From Phycisphaerae bacterium (GTDB lineage Bacteria > Planctomycetota > Phycisphaerae > Sedimentisphaerales > Anaerobacaceae), in the NCBI GenBank assembly GCA_030667885.1, contig DAOUVA010000197.1, positions 1 through 7,636 on the forward strand: 7,636 bases of DNA, read 5' to 3'. Position numbers and translations under genes: made by a program. Below the pieces are notes generated by a model. That model searched no databases. It worked only from the letters and a program-made list of their open reading frames with translations, and was not told the origin of the DNA. Within the stretch, counting starts at the first letter, position 1. Each line of letters opens with the position of its first letter. Below are positions 1 through 7,155 of the stretch, one piece after another.

Positions 1-1799
1 CCAGCTTCGCTGAACAGCACGTTATTTCGCAATGTCGTAATCGCATCGGTATTTTCCAGTACGATTTTACCTTTGGCGTAAACAATGTTTTTCTCCACGG
101 TATAATCCGATGACTTCGGGAACGTCAGTCTCGCATCGGCATCGCTGATAAATACGTTGTTGCGGATAGTATTTCTTTTGGCCATGTGGTTATGTGAAGG
201 CCTGGCTATACCAATGGACAGATTGCCCTCAACCAGGCAGTTCTCAGACCTCTCATCGAGGTAATAAGCCGATGCGCCATAACCGCCGGTGTCAACGATG
301 TCCCGGATGAAATTGCCTCTCAGTACAAGACCATTACCGGCAAAACAATAGATGCCCGCGCCGTCGTGCAGCTCCTGCATCGCATGATAAATAAGATTGT
401 GCTCGATGCGGTTGTTTTGTCCGCCGCAATTAACAGCGGTATAAGGTGTCTCGTGGATTTCGTTGTGGCTTATCAAGCAGTCTCTGCCGCCGCCCTGCAT
501 GGCAATGGCACTCGGATAAGTAAGACCGACGTCATGTATGTGATTGTCGCTGATAATACAAGCAGTGCCGCGACATCTAATCCCGCAAGCGCCGGTGTGA
601 TGTACATCACAGCGCTCGATGCGAAGATTATCGCCGGAGGCTTTGATTCCCTGCCCGCCGACATTGAGAATTTCAAGCTCAAGCAGCCGGCAGTTCTGAG
701 CTGATGTTATGGTAACAGCCCCATCGAATTTACCCGCACCGAAGCCGCCTGCCTCAAGCGGCGTTGTCGTAACCGAGAGTGTTATGCCTCGAATGGTTAT
801 ATCTCTGGCCGGCTTATCTCTGGCCCCTTCAATTCGAATGATAGATTCAATGGTCGGTGCAAAAGCTTCTGCCTTTGTCATATCCTCACCGGGCAAAGAC
901 CAGTAAACTACCTTGCCCGCCGAACGGTCCAGATACCACTGTCCGGGTTTCGTCAAACCCTGACGCACATTCCGGACAACGTACTTTTTTACCCCGAACG
1001 CTCCCGGCGGATGGCCGGATGGATTGGCAAAGGTAAGACTATGAGAGACCGTATCCATAGTACTAATACCTACCATCGACTCGTCCCACATATGATAGAC
1101 AGTAACTTCGGCGTTGTTAATGTCCAGCCACGGACCGAGGTCCTCCGGGCGATACTTTAACGTGGTCAATTCTTCTTTCGACGGCTTGCGCTTCCATCCG
1201 CCGCCGGTAGTGCTCATCCATGGAACATCGAACTTGCTTAGATGCTCGAAATATCCTTTCTCGGGTAACCGGGCGCGCGGGCAAAAACGCCCGTTGACCA
1301 CCAGTGCCCGGAAATCCCAGCTTCCGCTCTTTACGCCGGGCAGTTCGGCCGAATAAAACTTCTCGCCATCTTTCTTCCAGCCAATAACTTTTCGACCGCC
1401 ATAGATATCAACCTTGGCACCGGGCGCCGATTCTATAGTCAGGCCCGCATCTCTATCAGTAAGCACTAACGGCTCATCAAAGAAATATTGCCCCTGCTGA
1501 ATAATTATTTTCTTCTGTTGTTTCGTTCCAAGCGTGCGCGCAGCTTTGCACGCCGCTTCCAGCGTAGCCAACGGACCATCCGTCCGTTCAGCATTTGCCC
1601 GGGCTACTCGGCCTGACCAGGAATCATCGCCGTTAACCGCAACATAATAAACACTGTCCCGGGTGGCGCTTTCTTGAGAAGCTGCAAATGCTAAACCAAC
1701 AGCTCGCAACAAGCCCGGCTCCTGTGCCTGGCAACATATGAAAAAAGCCAACAAAACGATAATCGTAGTATGATTTGTAAAAAACCGATTTTCCCTCAT
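1..1799 (-). CDS. Secreted right-handed beta-helix protein, GH141-like (C-terminus beyond the window)
   Basis: An open frame runs without a stop from ATG at 1799 to the left edge, giving 599 complete codons plus two bases. GGAG at 1806-1809, six bases before the ATG, supports the start. Residues 11-22 are a hydrophobic core of a signal peptide (cleavage perhaps after CQA, residue 25), so the protein is probably exported. Residues about 50-180 carry the YYVAVNGDDSWSG, TDGPLATLEAA and QGQYFFDEPLVL motifs, followed by WDFRALVVNG and RARLPEKGYF, a head that I associate with GH141-type and related beta-helix glycosidases. WYLDRSAGKVVYWSLPGEDM (288-307) follows. From about 330 onward short strand-turn repeats of the N-x-I-x-x-N type (for example SHNEIHETPYTAV, EHNLIYHA, RNNVF) mark the parallel beta-helix. 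D479 and D515 are acidic residues in the conserved-looking HDGAGIY and YYLDERS motifs and could be catalytic (inference). Substrate is unknown; a polysaccharide or glycan is likely. A different beta-helix lyase family is the main alternative. Confidence 0.88.
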   Translation of the reverse strand, partial: MRENRFFTNHTTIIVLLAFFICCQAQEPGLLRAVGLAFAASQESATRDSVYYVAVNGDDSWSGRVARANAERTDGPLATLEAACKAARTLGTKQQKKIIIQQGQYFFDEPLVLTDRDAGLTIESAPGAKVDIYGGRKVIGWKKDGEKFYSAELPGVKSGSWDFRALVVNGRFCPRARLPEKGYFEHLSKFDVPWMSTTGGGWKRKPSKEELTTLKYRPEDLGPWLDINNAEVTVYHMWDESMVGISTMDTVSHSLTFANPSGHPPGAFGVKKYVVRNVRQGLTKPGQWYLDRSAGKVVYWSLPGEDMTKAEAFAPTIESIIRIEGARDKPARDITIRGITLSVTTTPLEAGGFGAGKFDGAVTITSAQNCRLLELEILNVGGQGIKASGDNLRIERCDVHHTGACGIRCRGTACIISDNHIHDVGLTYPSAIAMQGGGRDCLISHNEIHETPYTAVNCGGQNNRIEHNLIYHAMQELHDGAGIYCFAGNGLVLRGNFIRDIVDTGGYGASAYYLDERSENCLVEGNLSIGIARPSHNHMAKRNTIRNNVFISDADARLTFPKSSDYTVEKNIVYAKGKIVLENTDAITTLRNNVLFSEA

Positions 1800-1928
1800 T
1801 TCCTGCTCCAAAAAATTTTACCGAATGATTCAGAAATCCGATTACAAACAAATAATGTTTAACAAAAACCGCTCAAATAAGGAAGCCTAAAATCCCAGCC
1901 GTAACAGTTCGTATTAAAAAAAATGAAA

Positions 1929-1957
1929 TTGCAAAAAGTCTCCAGCATTACTATTAT
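1929..1957 (+). promoter_or_regulatory. Candidate sigma70-type promoter of the ZIP transporter gene
   Basis: TTGCAA at 1929-1934 (4 of 6 to TTGACA) and TATTAT at 1952-1957 (5 of 6 to TATAAT) are separated by exactly 17 bases. Transcription would start near 1964, giving a leader of roughly 44 bases before the ATG at 2008. Found by eye in AT-rich DNA, so a chance match is possible. Confidence 0.35.
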
Positions 1958-1975
1958 GTCAGATACGTAAACAAA

Positions 1976-1997
1976 GATTGTATTCCATAAGACAATC
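1976..1997. promoter_or_regulatory. Small inverted repeat between promoter and start of zupT
   Basis: GATTGT (1976-1981) and ACAATC (1992-1997) are perfect inverted copies with a 10-base spacer. The site lies just downstream of the candidate promoter and 10 bases before the ATG. It could be an operator for a metal-responsive repressor or a weak mRNA hairpin near the ribosome binding site. It does not match a Zur box that I can recall, so no regulator is assigned. Confidence 0.25.
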
Positions 1998-2007
1998 GGG
2001 GTCAGTT

Positions 2008-2787
2008 ATGGATGTATCTGAAAACGTCATTCCAGCTTTACTGCTCACCGCCGTTGCAGGGCTTTCGACAGGTATCGGAAGCGCTATCGCCTATTTCATC
2101 AGGAAGCCGAAGGTTATTTACCTTTCTATCTCGTTGGGTTTCTCAGCCGGCGTGATGATTTACATTTCCTTTATGGAGCTATTGACATCAGCCATAAAAA
2201 CCTTAGGTGAGTTTTGGAGCCTCATCGCCTTCTTTACCGGGATAGCCGTTATCGGCGCCATAGACCTCCTGATACCTGCAGTCGAGAACCCGCACGAATT
2301 CAAAGATCTTGATGATACTTCGAAACAAAGGACAAACGAGTCCCTTATGAGAACCGGACTTTTAACCGCCCTTGCTATCGGGATTCATAACTTTCCGGAG
2401 GGGCTGGCCACATTTGCAACCGCTCTGAGTGATGTCAAGCTCGGCCTGTTTATAGCTATCGCGATTGCTATTCACAACATACCTGAAGGCATCTCGGTAT
2501 CAATGCCGATATTTTACGCAACAGGCAGCAGGGGCAAGGCGTTCTTCTACTCCTTTCTTTCCGGCGTCGCCGAGCCTGTGGGGGCGATTGTAGGCTACCT
2601 GATATTAATGCCGTATATATCCGAGAATCTAATCGCATATCTCCTGGCATTTGTCGCAGGAATTATGATATATATCTCAGTGGATGAACTGCTTCCTATG
2701 GCCCATCGCTATGGTCATGAACATACGGTTATTGCAGGGATAGTTGCAGGGATGCTCGTTATGGCGTTCGGCCTTTTGCTGCTCTAA
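2008..2787 (+). CDS. zupT: ZIP-family divalent metal transporter, ZupT type
   Basis: A 259-residue polytopic inner-membrane protein, essentially the length of E. coli ZupT, expected to import zinc and possibly Fe(II), Mn(II) or Co(II). The two signature metal-site helices are intact: HNFPEG with H127, N128, P130 and E131, and HNIPEG with H156, N157, P159 and E160; SGVAEP (E189) on the next helix also fits the family. Helix I is around residues 7-30, followed by YLSISLGFSAGVMIYISFMELL (the usual SLGFAAG-type helix II) and a short charged cytosolic loop around 91-115. A His-containing segment, MAHRYGHEH (231-239), precedes the last helix. I chose ATG 2008 because the family starts close to the first helix and a GGGG lies eight bases upstream; a TTG at 1978 would add ten residues but has no ribosome binding site. 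The gene is monocistronic here and convergent with the next gene. Confidence 0.95.
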   Translation: MDVSENVIPALLLTAVAGLSTGIGSAIAYFIRKPKVIYLSISLGFSAGVMIYISFMELLTSAIKTLGEFWSLIAFFTGIAVIGAIDLLIPAVENPHEFKDLDDTSKQRTNESLMRTGLLTALAIGIHNFPEGLATFATALSDVKLGLFIAIAIAIHNIPEGISVSMPIFYATGSRGKAFFYSFLSGVAEPVGAIVGYLILMPYISENLIAYLLAFVAGIMIYISVDELLPMAHRYGHEHTVIAGIVAGMLVMAFGLLLL

Positions 2788-2845
2788 TTACCCTCGCAAT
2801 TTTCAAAAACAGTAATACCGAAAGACATCTCCGGCACTTTTGGAA

Positions 2846-3811
2846 TTACCTCGCGGATTTTCTGTTTTCCCTGCAAAATTTCCCCATTAGCTCCATCGCG
2901 ATGTTCAATCTCTCGGCCGAGCCATCCATCTTAGCGTAGGCATCGACCAGCTCCAGCAACTCCGCATCCGGCTCAACCATACCATAATGATGCCCAACGT
3001 TGACAATCGCGGCATCGAGGCCGTATTCGATCGCCTTGGCAACATAGGCCCGGCAGATACCAATCTTCCGCCCGGGCAGGTCGCGGGCGCAATTGCTTAC
3101 ACCAAGCGAGCAATGTACATCTTTCATCTTGGGATCGCTTTTGATTTTCTTTATCGTCTCGAACGCCCTGTATGTAAAGCCCGGCACATTAGGCTCCATC
3201 GGCATATCTATCGCCAATGGAAACACGGTCGAGTCGAAAAATATTTCACCGGGATTAAAGCCATATTCGCCAACCGCCTCATCGAAAATCCGCTTAGCTA
3301 TGGAATACAGCTCATCAACCGAGTGTGAGCCTCCCGGGCCGACAGATGCCTCCTCGCTGACTAAAAGGCCGATGAACGCAAAATCGTAATCCTTCTTCAA
3401 AGGCAAAATGCGGTCGGTCGTATAGACTTTGACGGAATTGATAAGCGGCTTTTTAACTTTCTCATCGGTATTATACCACTCTTTCAAGCCGGCCTTAAGG
3501 ACATCGTTGTCACTGCTGTCGATACAAACCGCAGCGCCATTGCCCCACTTGCGTACAAACCCGACGTATTCGACCATCATATCGACACAAAGCTGAGGCT
3601 CGTCCTCACCAAAGGCATCGAGATTAACCGCTATATAATTCGCACCATCAGCAGCCTGCGATTCAATTAAAGACTTAATATAATTTAACTGCTCGGTTTG
3701 TTTTGTATAGGCCCCGGAGCCAAGCTGCGCTAACTGTTTCATAATCGCAGCGGTTTTTGGAATCGAAGCGTGGATAGATTCGCCAATAGTAATCAGAGGA
3801 TTCTTCATCAT
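2846..3811 (-). CDS. Methyltetrahydrofolate-type pterin-binding methyltransferase-like protein
   Basis: A 321-residue cytosolic protein with the TIM-barrel pterin-binding fold shared by dihydropteroate synthase, MetH and methyltetrahydrofolate:corrinoid methyltransferases. Visible family motifs are IGESIHASIP (9-18), QAADGANYIAVNLD (52-65), CIDSSDNDVLKAGL (96-109), PLINSV (122-127), the FFDSTVFPLA strand (191-200, D193) and LGVSNCARDLPGRK (236-249, N240), followed by GLDAAIVN (264-271). The last two correspond to the GLSN...GLP.R...GLDAAI.N block of the methyltransferases, where the Asn contacts the pterin. It is therefore closer to the methyltransferases than to folate-biosynthetic FolP, but no B12-binding or activation domain is attached and no corrinoid protein is nearby, so the methyl acceptor is unknown. 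Two ATGs are adjacent: with AGGA at 3816-3819, the second (3808, seven-base spacing) is at least as likely as the first (four bases). Confidence 0.82.
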   Translation of the reverse strand: MMKNPLITIGESIHASIPKTAAIMKQLAQLGSGAYTKQTEQLNYIKSLIESQAADGANYIAVNLDAFGEDEPQLCVDMMVEYVGFVRKWGNGAAVCIDSSDNDVLKAGLKEWYNTDEKVKKPLINSVKVYTTDRILPLKKDYDFAFIGLLVSEEASVGPGGSHSVDELYSIAKRIFDEAVGEYGFNPGEIFFDSTVFPLAIDMPMEPNVPGFTYRAFETIKKIKSDPKMKDVHCSLGVSNCARDLPGRKIGICRAYVAKAIEYGLDAAIVNVGHHYGMVEPDAELLELVDAYAKMDGSAERLNIAMELMGKFCRENRKSAR

Positions 3812-3865
3812 GCTGTCCTAAATACCAAAATTTCCATCTGTTCGCTACTCAACTTATAACCTGTA

Positions 3866-3883
3866 TGTATAAACACTTATACA
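3866..3883. promoter_or_regulatory. Operator-like 18-bp palindrome upstream of the pterin methyltransferase
   Basis: TGTATAA (3866-3872) and TTATACA (3877-3883) are perfect inverted repeats around a 4-base centre, located 55 bases upstream of the gene start at 3811. A possible -10 element, TATAAG on the minus strand (3853-3858), sits immediately downstream, so a bound repressor would cover the -35 area. No convincing -35 hexamer is visible and the regulator is unknown. Confidence 0.35.
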
Positions 3884-3958
3884 GTCCAACTGCTTCTATC
3901 GTGTTGTTTTTTGGCGTTATTACGAGCTCAAAAACTACGCCCGTTGGCATTTTTCTAT

Positions 3959-3978
3959 TGTGGATAACTTGTTGATAA
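3959..3978 (+). promoter_or_regulatory. Two tandem DnaA-box-like 9-mers
   Basis: TGTGGATAA at 3959-3967 is the exact reverse complement of the classical DnaA box TTATCCACA. TGTTGATAA at 3970-3978, one mismatch away, follows in the same orientation with starts 11 bases apart, about one helical turn. Related 9-mers lie further right (AGTGGATAA at 4230-4238, TTATTAACA near 4091). No replication gene is in the window, so an origin is not claimed. Confidence 0.3.
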
Positions 3979-4217
3979 CCCCAAAAACACTCCTTAAACC
4001 ACTGTAGGCTATCACCAAAAAATACCTTAAAAAAAAAGCTGCCTTTTGAATCGCTGTTTCTACGATCTGCTTGAATCGCATTATTTCTTATATAACATCT
4101 TATTAACAAACACGTTACAACTTCCAATAAAGCCGGGGCTCAAAATCCTTTTAATTTTTCACCCAGCGAACCGCCAGTATGCCCAAATTCCCCCGGTTTT
4201 GCAATGGATTCGTGAAA

Positions 4218-4240
4218 AATTATCCTGTTAGTGGATAATT
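4218..4240. repeat. Perfect 8-bp inverted repeat with 7-base spacer
   Basis: AATTATCC (4218-4225) and GGATAATT (4233-4240) are exact inverted copies around TGTTAGT. No T tract follows on either strand, so it is more like a protein binding site than a terminator. Its right arm overlaps the DnaA-box-like AGTGGATAA. Confidence 0.4.
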
Positions 4241-4405
4241 CAAGGAAATATTTCTGACGATTCTTATTTTGGGAGTAGATAAACACTCCTAAGAAAGCTA
4301 CATATTCCGATAAAAACCGTGATTTTCCCCTCCCAAAAAACTTCTTTAGCCGTCCAAGCCGCTCGGCCGCAAAGTCAAATATACCTTACAAAAAACCGCG
4401 ACACC

Positions 4406-6010
4406 TCAATATTTAACCACTACTAAAGTTCGTGGAGTTATTTCGGATAAACGCAATCTACCGCGACTTTCCGAAATTTTCACGTCTCCATCGTTCGGCA
4501 GAACCAGCGCCTTTCGCGTCCGGACAGGCTTCGAAAATGTAAGAGTCGCATCGACCGGCTCATCATTGAAATTCTCTACAATCAGGCAATCTTCCCCAAT
4601 AAGATACAAGGCTACTTTGTTCGGAGCATCAAATTTTATTCCCAACGGCCGCAATAATTTGTCCCTGATAGGCTTTATCTGTTCGCGAGTCAGCTCAAGC
4701 AGGCTGCGGGGATTTCCGTTTACTTTCAGGATGACTAAATTTTCATCATCAAGATTTACACCATCCAACCTTCCAGCCAGCCCATCCGTTATAAGCACCG
4801 GCTTTCCCGCAGCGAGCATTCTTTTTAGCTTAGCGGTGAATTCAGGGTCTTTGAGCGCGTGGACCGGGAAAAAAGCGGCCGTCGCATCAGAGTGTACTTC
4901 AGCAGCAGGCACAAGAGGCAAACCCAACATCCCCACAAAATCATATACGTACTGCTCATTATACGCATCGCTGTTGGCCGGCTTCGGGGCATGAATGCCT
5001 CTGATTGGTTTGTTGCGCACCAGCCCGGCAAGCTTGAACAATCCGGGAATCTCCTCTCGCAACCTTTCCACATTAGCCGGCCCTGTATCTCGCAACAACG
5101 AACCGTAACAAAACAGCAGCATCTCCCTGGCATCGGCCAATACGGTCTGGCGCGCCTGCTCTACGTACGTATTTTCCGTCGTTCCATAAGGATCGAACCA
5201 CCCACCGCCCGTTTTCAATCCGCCTATTTGGCCAAGCCATCGCATAATGTAATAAGCTTCGTACTGAACTTTTCCACCCCAGCGCTCATTTTCATAATCG
5301 CGCGTCTCGGTACCAACCCATATCTTCTCGTAGTCGGCCGTTTGACGCAAAACCTCATATCCCCGGTTATGGAAATTGTCATACCATTGCGGATACTTGA
5401 TGATGATTTGAACATCGGGATTGACCGCCCTTGCCGGCGCCAGGATTCTCTCCCGGCCCATTCTAACCATAAGCTCACAGCGGTAATCGTCCCATGCCCT
5501 GTTACCGCGCGCCGTCTTGCACTCACCACACTGGCAGTCGGTAAAAAGAAAGTCATCAATCATAATCTCATCGAATATCGAGGCCGTATATTCGAAGATT
5601 TCCTGAAGCTGCTCTTGCGTACCTTTATTTGTATAACAGGAAATCAGGTTCCAGCCCGTCGATATCTTGCCGACCTCTGTAGTCGTAACACAGCCGGAAA
5701 CATCAATACCCTCTTCGGCGAATCTTTTTTTCGCACGTTCCAGAGTTTTTCTATCGGCGGTGTATTTGCTCCTGAACGTTTCTAAAAAAACGTGCGTAAC
5801 GCCGGTCTTTTTGCACCAGTCAACAGCTTTATTGATACCATCCTCATTGCCCAGATGATCACGCACGTTCTGCGCCGTAAACAGTGTGGAAATCTTCAAC
5901 AGGCCCTTGTTCTCATTTGCCAAATCCCACAACGCCTGAGATTGACACCTCATTGCTGTTAACAAAATCAACGCTGTAACAGTAAACGTCAAACGTTCCG
6001 TTTTACTCAT
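4406..6010 (-). CDS. Secreted TIM-barrel glycoside-hydrolase-like protein with amidotransferase-like C-terminal domain
   Basis: A 534-residue protein starting at ATG 6010, with GGGAG eight bases upstream. Residues about 7-26 form a signal peptide (TFTVTALILLTA core, cleavage perhaps after SQA). Residues 35-335 look like a TIM barrel: THVFLETFR on an early strand, IMIDDFLFTD (149-158, D152 and D153) on a mid-barrel strand, QIIIKYPQWYD (201-211), then IWVGTETRDY (230-239, E235) and TGGGWFDPYG (267-276). The paired acidic strand ends suggest a retaining glycoside hydrolase, but I cannot assign catalytic residues. A Cys cluster CQCGEC (159-164) follows the DD motif and could bind a metal or form disulfides. 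Residues about 350-415 (LGLPLVPAAEV, DATAAFFPVHALKDPE, AAGKPVLITDG) resemble the glutamine-amidotransferase-like or beta-galactosidase trimerisation domain, and a small beta domain ends the protein. Exact family and substrate are not known to me. It follows the thiamine gene by 82 bases on the same strand with no terminator between, so co-transcription is likely. Confidence 0.75.
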   Translation of the reverse strand: MSKTERLTFTVTALILLTAMRCQSQALWDLANENKGLLKISTLFTAQNVRDHLGNEDGINKAVDWCKKTGVTHVFLETFRSKYTADRKTLERAKKRFAEEGIDVSGCVTTTEVGKISTGWNLISCYTNKGTQEQLQEIFEYTASIFDEIMIDDFLFTDCQCGECKTARGNRAWDDYRCELMVRMGRERILAPARAVNPDVQIIIKYPQWYDNFHNRGYEVLRQTADYEKIWVGTETRDYENERWGGKVQYEAYYIMRWLGQIGGLKTGGGWFDPYGTTENTYVEQARQTVLADAREMLLFCYGSLLRDTGPANVERLREEIPGLFKLAGLVRNKPIRGIHAPKPANSDAYNEQYVYDFVGMLGLPLVPAAEVHSDATAAFFPVHALKDPEFTAKLKRMLAAGKPVLITDGLAGRLDGVNLDDENLVILKVNGNPRSLLELTREQIKPIRDKLLRPLGIKFDAPNKVALYLIGEDCLIVENFNDEPVDATLTFSKPVRTRKALVLPNDGDVKISESRGRLRLSEITPRTLVVVKY

Positions 6011-6092
6011 TCCCTTATCTCCCTAAATCATTGTACTCTTCATTATCAAATAAACACCGTAGTACCCTCAAACTTGTATGGCCTCGGTACAA

Positions 6093-7145
6093 TCAGCTCT
6101 TTTTAAAATCAATTATTTTATCTTTAAACGCACGGCAGGCCTTTGCCGGGTCTCTGACTTTTGTCACCGCAGCACAGACTGCAATTGCGTCAGCTCCGGC
6201 CTCCAAAACATCTTCCACATTGTCCAGCGTTATTCCGCCGATAGCCACATTACCTATGCCGGTATCGGCAAGTATCTTTTTCGCCTGCCTTACATAATCC
6301 AGACCAACTGCCGGCGCGGTTGGCTTGGTCGCGGTGGCAAAGACAGGCCCTAAAGCCGCATACGTAGGCCGCTCTTCGCAGGCGGCACGCAATTGTTTGG
6401 GCGAGTGAGTGCTTTTGCCGGTTATCAGCGGGGTCAACTGGAGTTTGCGTGCCTGCTCGATGGGTAAATCATTCTGGCCAAAATGAACGCCGTCTGCACC
6501 TGAAGCAGCCGCTACGTCAACCCTGTCATTTATTATACTAAGGACTCCGGCGCCTTTACATATCCGCACGAATTCAACTGAAAGAGCGAAAAGCATGTCA
6601 TCCTCGATATCCTTGGCACGCAATTGTATGCAATCGGCACCACCATCCACACACTTGTAAGCTAAGGAAATAACCTCCGTCGGTAGATTGCTGGTAATAA
6701 CTATATATAATTTGACGCTTTTGTATTTCTCAGAAGTATCGCTGAAAAGGACAATGTCTTTCTCGAGCGTATAAGCAGAATATCGCAGTTGTTCAAGCGT
6801 CTCGGCTACCGACCGGTCCAGCGTCTGCGTTGTCTCGGTAAGAGCACGCAATGCCTCGGTCAGGCGTTTACAGCCGGCTGTAAAACAATCTATTAACTCG
6901 CCGCGTACAAGCTGCTTTTCGACCGTCCTGCCGACACCAACATCACCTAATGTATCTCTGCTTGAGATAAGCCGACCGGCATCGAGCTTAATGATTGCCG
7001 TAGAAAGCTCGTGGCGTATTTGTTTGGCTCGTTCGGTAAGCTGCGCGGAGTTCAATGCGAACCTGCAATACTCCTCTATCACGCGAATCGCTTCGCGGGC
7101 TCTATTGAAATTAGCATCGATAATTCTATAAACCGCACGTTCCAT
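6093..7145 (-). CDS. thiE: ThiD2-ThiE fusion: HMP-phosphate kinase and thiamine phosphate synthase
   Basis: A 350-residue cytosolic fusion for thiamine synthesis. Residues about 6-135 match the ThiD2 domain (RIIDANFNRAREAIRVIEEY at 7-26, then LTERAKQIRHEL, SSRDTLGDVG and RLTEALRALTE), which in other bacteria phosphorylates HMP-P to HMP-PP. Residues about 145-345 are thiamine phosphate synthase, joining HMP-PP to the thiazole phosphate. Its motifs are complete: QLRAKD (174-179), INDRVD (205-210), GVHFGQNDLP (219-228), GKSTHS (243-248), ALGPVFATATKP (264-275), AIGGIT (301-306) and GADAIAVCAAV (317-327). The first has A where QLREK is common. A plain ThiE is about 210 residues, so the extra length is the ThiD2 domain. 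ATG 7145 is the only start in frame after the upstream stop and fits the ThiD2 N-terminus, though no Shine-Dalgarno precedes it. No TPP riboswitch (CUGAGA / GAACCUGAU core) is visible upstream. Confidence 0.95.
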   Translation of the reverse strand: MERAVYRIIDANFNRAREAIRVIEEYCRFALNSAQLTERAKQIRHELSTAIIKLDAGRLISSRDTLGDVGVGRTVEKQLVRGELIDCFTAGCKRLTEALRALTETTQTLDRSVAETLEQLRYSAYTLEKDIVLFSDTSEKYKSVKLYIVITSNLPTEVISLAYKCVDGGADCIQLRAKDIEDDMLFALSVEFVRICKGAGVLSIINDRVDVAAASGADGVHFGQNDLPIEQARKLQLTPLITGKSTHSPKQLRAACEERPTYAALGPVFATATKPTAPAVGLDYVRQAKKILADTGIGNVAIGGITLDNVEDVLEAGADAIAVCAAVTKVRDPAKACRAFKDKIIDFKKS

Positions 7146-7155
7146 AACACTATTG

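Larger units (their letters stand above)
3812..4405. other. Long intergenic region without a convincing gene
   Basis: About 590 AT-rich bases between two minus-strand genes. I find no open frame with a good ribosome binding site or recognisable product. The longest is a TTG-initiated 92-codon minus frame at 3849-4127, rich in F, W and C. Its content is several small dyads and DnaA-box-like 9-mers (listed separately), a run of nine A at 4029-4037, a long-range dyad CCGGGG (4133-4138) with CCCCGG (4191-4196), and another of TTTTGGGAG (4267-4275) with CTCCCAAAA (4330-4338). Neither long dyad is followed by a T tract, so neither is a clear terminator. The segment presumably includes the promoter of the pterin methyltransferase gene and the 3' end of the transcript from the right. 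Confidence 0.6.

Noticed and set aside
1633..1851. A 72-codon minus-strand frame overlapping the start of the beta-helix gene.
   Set aside because: It is a shadow of the true frame, which has a signal peptide, a ribosome binding site and continuous family motifs.
2818..2834. A weak hairpin (CCG...CGG) in the convergent gap between zupT and the pterin methyltransferase, possible terminator.
   Set aside because: The stem relies on two wobble pairs on the minus strand and the T run begins about nine bases later; on the plus strand it pairs even less well.
3849..4127. A 92-codon minus-strand frame in the long intergenic gap.
   Set aside because: It begins with TTG without a ribosome binding site, passes through DnaA-box-like sequences and homopolymers, and shows no domain. 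It could at most be a decayed gene.
4046..4231. A 61-codon plus-strand frame in the same gap.
   Set aside because: No ribosome binding site, no recognisable domain, and an AT-rich composition unlike the neighbouring genes; probably chance.
4267..4338. TTTTGGGAG / CTCCCAAAA long inverted repeat, considered as a terminator of the GH-like gene.
   Set aside because: The arms are 54 bases apart and no T tract follows on the minus strand; it may be accidental in AT-rich DNA.
4859..5785. A long plus-strand open frame (308 codons) opposite the TIM-barrel gene.
   Set aside because: It is antisense to a gene with a signal peptide and conserved domain motifs, and its own product shows no coherent domain.
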